64,000 nucleotides of DNA from Veillonella caviae. Its GTDB lineage: Bacteria > Bacillota > Negativicutes > Veillonellales > Veillonellaceae. The stretch lies in NCBI RefSeq assembly GCF_003992125.1, contig NZ_RQUY01000005.1:43365-107364 (forward strand), in the 5' to 3' direction. The notes under the pieces are model-generated. The model made no database searches. It was given only the letters and a program-made list of their open reading frames with translations, and was not told the DNA's origin. Position 1 is the stretch's first letter. Every line of letters begins with the position of its first letter. Made by a program: the position numbers and the translations under genes. Positions 59,673 to 64,000 of the stretch are shown here, piece by piece.

Positions 59673-60782
59673 TTATTGTACTGTTACGGATTGACCTAAC
59701 TCAAAAGTCCCTTTTGTGGTAATTACTTTTTCCCCTTCATTGAGACCATTCATAATGGAAATAACGCCATCTTGAGTATCACCAGTTTCTACAACCCGTA
59801 CATCGACGGTATTATTACTAGTCAATACATACACAAATTTGCCGTCAGCATTTTCACGCACCGCCTCACTAGGAATAACGAGCATCTTTGCTTGAGCACT
59901 AGATTCAATGGTCAATCCATAAAACTCACCAGCCTTGATAAGATTCTTCTCATTATTAAAAGTAGCTTTTACAAGCACACTAGGCACCGTATCCGGTTGA
60001 GTCGTATCTACATAGGTAAGCTCGCCAGGTATGTCTGTATCGTTCACATGTAACAATACCTTAATAGTCGGCTTAGCCTCAGGCGTAGCCAATTTCATCG
60101 CCGCGTCACGAGGGATACTAAGGGACGCCACCATCGGTGTATGTTGTTGAATAAGCATAAATGGTCGTTCTGCAATAGCCATTTGGCGATCTTCGTTATA
60201 AATCGCCGTTACCACACCATTCATAGGCGCCGTAATAGTGGATGCTGCAATTTGTGCACTTACCTGTGCAATCTGTGCCTCAATGGTTGCCACTGCAGCA
60301 CCATTATATCCACCACCGCCACCAGAGGTCACCACTTGTGGACGGGATCTCTCCAATATGCGATTATATTCTTTTTCTGTAATATTACCAGCTTCGCGCA
60401 TTTGACGAGCTCTTTCAAGCTGTGCACTGTCTACCACCGCTGGGGTCGTGGATGTCACCTCTGGCGTATAGCTTTGTGCTTGGCTCAACTGACCTTGCAA
60501 AGATGCTAATTGCTGTTGCAATGCTGACGTATCAATAGTGGCCACCACTTGACCTTGCGATACCGTATCGCCTACTTTCACAGCATATACAACAGGACCT
60601 GTTACCGTGGTAGTAATAGTTGCCTTATTAAGAGCTGTTACATTGGCATCATTATGAATCTGCAACGGCATATCCTTATAGGTTACATCTACCACCGATA
60701 CCGTAGACGTACCACACCCAGCAACAATCCCTATAACAAGGATCAGAATCGCCACCACAGAACAGAGTCGTAGTTTTTTCAT
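59673..60782 (-). CDS. RND-type efflux periplasmic adaptor lipoprotein
   Basis: Membrane fusion protein of 369 residues. The lipoprotein signal ends in IVAGCG (Cys near residue 23). A lipoyl half (KATITTTVTGPVVYAVKVGDTVSQGQVVATID) follows, then a helical hairpin, and the second lipoyl half (STITAPMNGVVTAIYNEDRQ), then beta-barrel and C-terminal domains (FVYVLTSNNTVDVRVVETGDT). These adaptors bridge an inner-membrane RND pump to an outer-membrane channel, but neither lies next to it here. The next gene is the DUF2156 protein. A 16-bp inverted repeat overlaps its promoter. Confidence 0.88.
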   Translation of the reverse strand: MKKLRLCSVVAILILVIGIVAGCGTSTVSVVDVTYKDMPLQIHNDANVTALNKATITTTVTGPVVYAVKVGDTVSQGQVVATIDTSALQQQLASLQGQLSQAQSYTPEVTSTTPAVVDSAQLERARQMREAGNITEKEYNRILERSRPQVVTSGGGGGYNGAAVATIEAQIAQVSAQIAASTITAPMNGVVTAIYNEDRQMAIAERPFMLIQQHTPMVASLSIPRDAAMKLATPEAKPTIKVLLHVNDTDIPGELTYVDTTQPDTVPSVLVKATFNNEKNLIKAGEFYGLTIESSAQAKMLVIPSEAVRENADGKFVYVLTSNNTVDVRVVETGDTQDGVISIMNGLNEGEKVITTKGTFELGQSVTVQ

Positions 60783-60809
60783 ACTTTCACCCTAACTTTT
60801 ATTAATCAT

Positions 60810-60836
60810 ATTGATTTTTATCAATACCTTAGTATA
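60810..60836 (-). promoter_or_regulatory. Promoter and operator-like repeat of the adaptor gene
   Basis: On the minus strand TATACT (60836-60831) is followed directly by ATTGAT-AAAA-ATCAAT (60825-60810), which would cover the transcription start. A TetR- or MarR-type repressor site is plausible. Confidence 0.45.
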
Positions 60837-60939
60837 TCACAAATACCATTAGTTTTCGATGATTTCTGTGAAAGAGTGTAAAGTTTGCTATAATAAATGA
60901 TATATAATTCAAGATATACTCAATAATCAGGAGGTTCAT

Positions 60940-61791
60940 ATGGAAGAACGTATGGATTTTAGAATCTTAAATAATGGCAGTTTTATCCCATCTATCGGTT
61001 TTGGTACATACAAAGCCGGCACCGATACAGAAACAGAACAAGTCGTGGTAAACGCGCTGCAATCAGGGTATCGTTTACTCGACACAGCAAGGATGTATAA
61101 TAACGAAGAAGCCATTGGGCGCGGCATGGCACAATCAGGTATACATCGTGCAGATATTATTTTAACCACCAAAATTTGGCACACCGATGCCGGCTACGAT
61201 AACACCATGCGCGCTGTAGAAAGTTCCCTAAAAAAATTAAATACTAACTATATCGATATTCTGCTCGTCCACCAACCTATTGGAGACTATTATGGTTCTT
61301 GGCGTGCTATGGAAGAATTATACGACCAAAACGTATTACGCGCCATAGGCACATCTAATTTCTACGAAGATCGATTGGTCGATTTAATCCACCACGCTCG
61401 TGTAAAACCGGCGGTAAATCAAGTAGAATGTCACCCATTTAACCAACGAAAAACATTGTGGCAAGTAATGCGCCAATACCAAGTGGTAGGCATGGCGTGG
61501 TCTCCATTTACAAGAGACCGCCAACCTGTATTTGACCATCCAATCATCAAGAGCCTCGCCGAAAAATACGGCAAAACAAAACACCAAATCATCTTGCGCT
61601 GGCATATCCAACGAGGATTTATTCCGTTGCCAAAAGCAAGTACATTAGAACATATGCAATCGAATTTTGACGTATTTGATTTTAAATTAACAAACATAGA
61701 CATGGATGTAATGGAGCTTCTCGATGAACGGTCATTTTTAGAAAACCACCATACCGCAGCAGGTATCGAACGACTGTTGTCCATCAAATAA
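60940..61791 (+). CDS. Aldo/keto reductase
   Basis: NADPH-dependent oxidoreductase of 283 residues. The four catalytic residues are present: Asp and Tyr in LLDTARMYNNEEAIG, Lys in LTTKIWHTD, His in ILLVHQPIG. The C-terminal NADP-binding part has RWHIQRGFIPLPKAS and DVMELLDERS. Nearest to 2,5-diketogluconate-reductase-like proteins; natural substrate unknown. AGGAGG precedes the ATG. Extended -10 TGCTATAAT (60887-60894) gives a promoter about 45 bases upstream. Confidence 0.9.
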   Translation: MEERMDFRILNNGSFIPSIGFGTYKAGTDTETEQVVVNALQSGYRLLDTARMYNNEEAIGRGMAQSGIHRADIILTTKIWHTDAGYDNTMRAVESSLKKLNTNYIDILLVHQPIGDYYGSWRAMEELYDQNVLRAIGTSNFYEDRLVDLIHHARVKPAVNQVECHPFNQRKTLWQVMRQYQVVGMAWSPFTRDRQPVFDHPIIKSLAEKYGKTKHQIILRWHIQRGFIPLPKASTLEHMQSNFDVFDFKLTNIDMDVMELLDERSFLENHHTAAGIERLLSIK

Positions 61792-61814
61792 ATCGTACAC
61801 CTAGTGTGTTTATA

Positions 61815-62138
61815 TTATATATTCTGAACGATAATCATATATATAATAGTCCCTGCAGCAATGGATACCAGCATATTTCGTTTCCATAGATGGAGGCCTA
61901 CGGTAACGAGGAATGCTATCAATTCTGGTATGCCATAAGGATAGGTAAGGACAGTAGTTTCTTTAAAAGTATAGACCACTAACATTCCCATAACGGATGC
62001 AGGTAAAGCCTTGCCTAAAAATAAAACAAAAGGCGGTGCCGTTTTCCCTGGTGGAAATATGAGGAATGATACAAATCGTGTAAATAATGTACCAATCGCC
62101 ACGATAGCAACGGTAATAACCATCTCCCAATTACTCAA
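61815..62138 (-). CDS. azlD: AzlD-family branched-chain amino acid transport protein
   Basis: Small subunit of the AzlCD exporter of branched-chain amino acids, 107 residues with three or four membrane helices. Typical features are VAIGTLFTRFVSFLIFPPGK and FLGKALPASVMGMLVVY. The best start is TTG 62138 (LSNWEMV), eight bases into the end of azlC, with GGGGAGG correctly spaced; ATG 62123 is possible. Overlap with azlC signals coupled translation. Confidence 0.85.
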   Translation of the reverse strand: MSNWEMVITVAIVAIGTLFTRFVSFLIFPPGKTAPPFVLFLGKALPASVMGMLVVYTFKETTVLTYPYGIPELIAFLVTVGLHLWKRNMLVSIAAGTIIYMIIVQNI

Positions 62139-62868
62139 GGTGCACACCTCCCCATTTATAAGCAATATAACATGCCACAAGCATAAATGTCATAGACAGT
62201 AGCATAAACGTAGATTTACCGAAGATGATAAGCATAAAAATAGCAACTATAGCGCCTACCACACCAAAGATACGAATCGTATGACTCCTAGCATTTAGCA
62301 GCATGTCTAAAAATATAACGATAAACAATCCAGGCAAAACGAAGTCGATGCCACGCAAATCATAATTAGCTAATAAATTACCAAATAAACCACCCATAAA
62401 CGTGCTAAATGCCCAAAATGCATAATTTAACCAAGCTACGTGAAAATAGAACCATTTTTCATCTACATCATCGGGCAATTTCGTAGTCGCATTGATGGCG
62501 AAGCTTTCATCACACATCCAAGCAACTGTAGGATACCATTTCCATCCCATATTCACGTATTTTGAAAGCATGGACAAGCCATAGAAAACATGGCGCCCGT
62601 TCACAAACAACGTCAACATCAACGCCGTTATAGGATCAAACCCAGCCAGCAACATGCCAATAGTAACAAATTCCATAGATCCTGCAAAAATAGTCATCGC
62701 CATCACCGGCGGTACCCACCACGAAAACCCTTGACTAGTGGCGTACAGACCAAACCCGAGACCTATGAAAAAGAAACTGACTCCTACTGGAAGCATGATA
62801 GGGAATGCATAACTGAACGCATGACGTCCTTTATGTGATTGTTCTGATATGACTGATGAGTTAGACAT
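62131..62868 (-). CDS. azlC: AzlC-family branched-chain amino acid exporter
   Basis: Large subunit of 245 residues with about seven hydrophobic segments. The family core PIMLPVGVSFFFIGLGFGL, MAMTIFAGSMEFVTIGML, LFVNGRHVFYGLSML and WMCDESFAI is complete. It is expected to export valine, leucine, isoleucine or related compounds with AzlD. GAGAGG precedes ATG 62868. Its upstream gap faces metQ. Confidence 0.9.
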   Translation of the reverse strand: MSNSSVISEQSHKGRHAFSYAFPIMLPVGVSFFFIGLGFGLYATSQGFSWWVPPVMAMTIFAGSMEFVTIGMLLAGFDPITALMLTLFVNGRHVFYGLSMLSKYVNMGWKWYPTVAWMCDESFAINATTKLPDDVDEKWFYFHVAWLNYAFWAFSTFMGGLFGNLLANYDLRGIDFVLPGLFIVIFLDMLLNARSHTIRIFGVVGAIVAIFMLIIFGKSTFMLLSMTFMLVACYIAYKWGGVHLE

Positions 62869-63000
62869 AGCGCACCTCTCTTTGGTTTAGACACCCATAC
62901 TCCATAACTTCAAGCTATGGAAAAGCTATCTATTTTTGTAATATACAACAACCTACCATTATGATAGGATATATTCCATAGTAATTAGTTGTTATTAAAA

Positions 63001-63090
63001 TATAATGTATAGATAACACGTGGTGGTGTAGCTTTCACAATCATACCCATCAGTTTGGAATATCCATCGGCAACCCACATAGCGTGTTAT
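63001..63090 (+). promoter_or_regulatory. metQ -10 element and stem-enclosed 5' leader
   Basis: TATAAT lies at 63001-63006; -35 is weak. The expected transcript begins near 63013, exactly where ATAACACG starts; it pairs with CGTGTTAT (63083-63090), enclosing about 62 bases, and GTGG/CCAC (63020-63023 with 63075-63078) can extend or alternate it. CGGCAACCC at 63068-63076 resembles the GGCAACC of S-box RNAs but the rest of that aptamer is missing. A structured leader, possibly methionine- or SAM-related, is suggested. Confidence 0.35.
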
Positions 63091-63105
63091 AGAAAGGGAG
63101 ATACT

Positions 63106-63924
63106 ATGAAATTAAGAAAATTAATTGCCCCATTATTAGTTGGCGTTTTGGCATTTGCCATTGCTGGTTGTGGCAGCGATAGTAAGACAGCGACGGATAC
63201 ACCGACGGAGATTAAAATTGGTGCTACTGCAGGTCCTCATGCACAGGTAGCAGAAGCAGTTGCCAAGGAGGCGCAAAAACAGGGTATCAATTTAAAAGTA
63301 GTTGAGTTTTCCGATTATGTAACGCCCGATAAAGCGTTAGCAGATGAAGATATTCAATTAAATGCGTATCAACATGTACCATTTATGGAGAATTTCAACA
63401 AACAAAACGGTTCTAATCTCGTAGCTATCGGTAAAACAATTCTAATGCCAATGGGTTTATACAGCAATGCTGTACATAGTGCTCAAGATGTACCAGAAGG
63501 TGCTATTGTCGCTATTCCTAATGATCCAACAAATGGCGGTCGCGGTTTAGCATTGCTTGCTAAAGCAGGCCTCATCACATTGCGTGATGGTGTAGGTTTT
63601 AAAGCGACCATAGCAGACATTACATCAAATCCGAAAAACCTTCAAATTCAAGAGTTAGAAGCTGCCCAATTACCACGTAGTCTAGACGATGTAGCTGTAG
63701 CAGTCATTCCTATGAACTACGTACAAAGTGCCGGTCTCAATGTAGAAAAACAAGGTTTCTTCTTAGAACCTAAAGACGAGCCATTAGCAGTGATGATTCT
63801 AGCTGTACGAGAACAAGATAAAGACAACGAAACATACAAAAAAATCGCTCAAATTTACCAATCTGAAGCAATTAAAAAATTTATTGACGAAACATTCAAA
63901 GGCACTATTACATCTGCCAATTAA
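63106..63924 (+). CDS. metQ: Methionine ABC transporter substrate-binding lipoprotein (MetQ/NlpA)
   Basis: Binding protein of 272 residues, likely for methionine. The lipoprotein signal runs MKLRKLIAPLLVGVLAFAIAGC, cut before Cys22; the box is AIAGC. NlpA family motifs: TPTEIKIGATAGPHAQVAEA, FSDYVTPDKALADEDIQLNAYQHVPFMENF, IPNDPTNGGRGLALL and a C-terminal IKKFIDETFKG. I start at 63106 (GGGAG ahead); an earlier ATG at 63055 would extend into the leader. metN and metI are not in the window, at least not upstream. Terminator follows. Confidence 0.92.
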   Translation: MKLRKLIAPLLVGVLAFAIAGCGSDSKTATDTPTEIKIGATAGPHAQVAEAVAKEAQKQGINLKVVEFSDYVTPDKALADEDIQLNAYQHVPFMENFNKQNGSNLVAIGKTILMPMGLYSNAVHSAQDVPEGAIVAIPNDPTNGGRGLALLAKAGLITLRDGVGFKATIADITSNPKNLQIQELEAAQLPRSLDDVAVAVIPMNYVQSAGLNVEKQGFFLEPKDEPLAVMILAVREQDKDNETYKKIAQIYQSEAIKKFIDETFKGTITSAN

Positions 63925-63927
63925 TAG

Positions 63928-63978
63928 AAGGGGCTGTAACAAAATGAACATTTTTGTTCATTTTGTTCTCAGTCCCTT
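63928..63978 (+). terminator. Terminator after metQ
   Basis: AACAAAATGAACA and TGTTCATTTTGTT pair around four T, and AAGGGGCTG/CAGTCCCTT form an outer stem ending in TTTT. Good intrinsic terminator near the window edge. Confidence 0.75.
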
Positions 63979-64000
63979 TTCACTGCATAAAACCTAGCCC

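Noticed and set aside
63013..63090. SAM-I (S-box) riboswitch call for the metQ leader
   Set aside because: Only CGGCAACCC matches; the AGAGAGGTGGAGGGA-type core and kink-turn are missing.
1..64000. tRNA, rRNA, CRISPR arrays, prophage or insertion sequence
   Set aside because: I looked for CCA-ended cloverleaves, spaced direct repeats, integrases and transposases and saw none; only the SRP RNA was supported.

Overview
The window looks like a stretch of chromosome from Veillonella or a close relative (Negativicutes: a diderm, asporogenous, anaerobic Firmicute). Three things point there. The gene order dnaX-ebfC-recR-bofA is a Firmicutes signature. A trimeric autotransporter adhesin with an extended signal peptide, and an RND-type adaptor lipoprotein, require an outer membrane. 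Two-subunit Fe-S fumarate hydratase, cobT, a bacterial Fd-type GOGAT and modest G+C fit a lactate/propionate fermenter. The genus assignment is inference; no rRNA gene is present.

Layout. 1-6219 (-): 5' part of a very large trimeric autotransporter adhesin gene, broken by two single-base frameshifts and running off the left edge. 6397-10369 (-): cobT, a dicarboxylate/amino-acid symporter and an iron alcohol dehydrogenase. 10517-14125 (+): class I ribonucleotide reductase nrdA-nrdB behind a strong promoter and a 38-bp perfect palindrome. 14230-17252: fumarate hydratase fumA-fumB, a divergent LysR regulator and a GNAT acetyltransferase. 17379-25831: the aromatic amino-acid (shikimate) cluster. 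It opens with a leader-peptide attenuator encoding Tyr-Phe-Tyr-Trp-Phe-Phe, followed by aroF, aroB, aroA, aroC, pheA and a fused aroE-aroK; aroD (with an MFS transporter) is convergent. 27269-32249: Rrf2 regulator, purine permease, CycA-like amino-acid permease, CDF metal transporter. 32414-40410 (-): RluA-type pseudouridine synthase, UvrD-like helicase with an embedded DEDDh exonuclease, bofA, recR, ebfC, dnaX and the SRP RNA. 40580-41182: yefM-yoeB toxin-antitoxin. 41246-45829: gltB. 46216-50487 (-): hemE-hemH-hemY-hemQ, the coproporphyrin-dependent end of heme synthesis. 50576-54653 (-): yhaO-yhaN (SbcD/SbcC-like). 54773-55904 (+): bioB behind two BirA-like operators. 56375-60782 (-): second RluA synthase, Eis-type acetyltransferase, DUF2156 protein probably starting at ATT, and an efflux adaptor lipoprotein. 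60940-63924: aldo/keto reductase, azlC-azlD and metQ.

Most notable. (1) A 117-bp array of eight same-strand DnaA-box-like nonamers (three exact TTATCCACA, one TTATACACA) lies inside an inserted segment of an RluA-family gene; it could be a DnaA-titration or replication-control site. (2) A complete attenuator (promoter, leader peptide with all three aromatic residues, antiterminator segment, terminator) controls the shikimate operon. (3) A UvrD-like helicase carries a complete DEDDh exonuclease in its 2B position. (4) Two unrelated promoters (nrdA and yefM) carry long perfect palindromes sharing the core TACAATATATTGTA.
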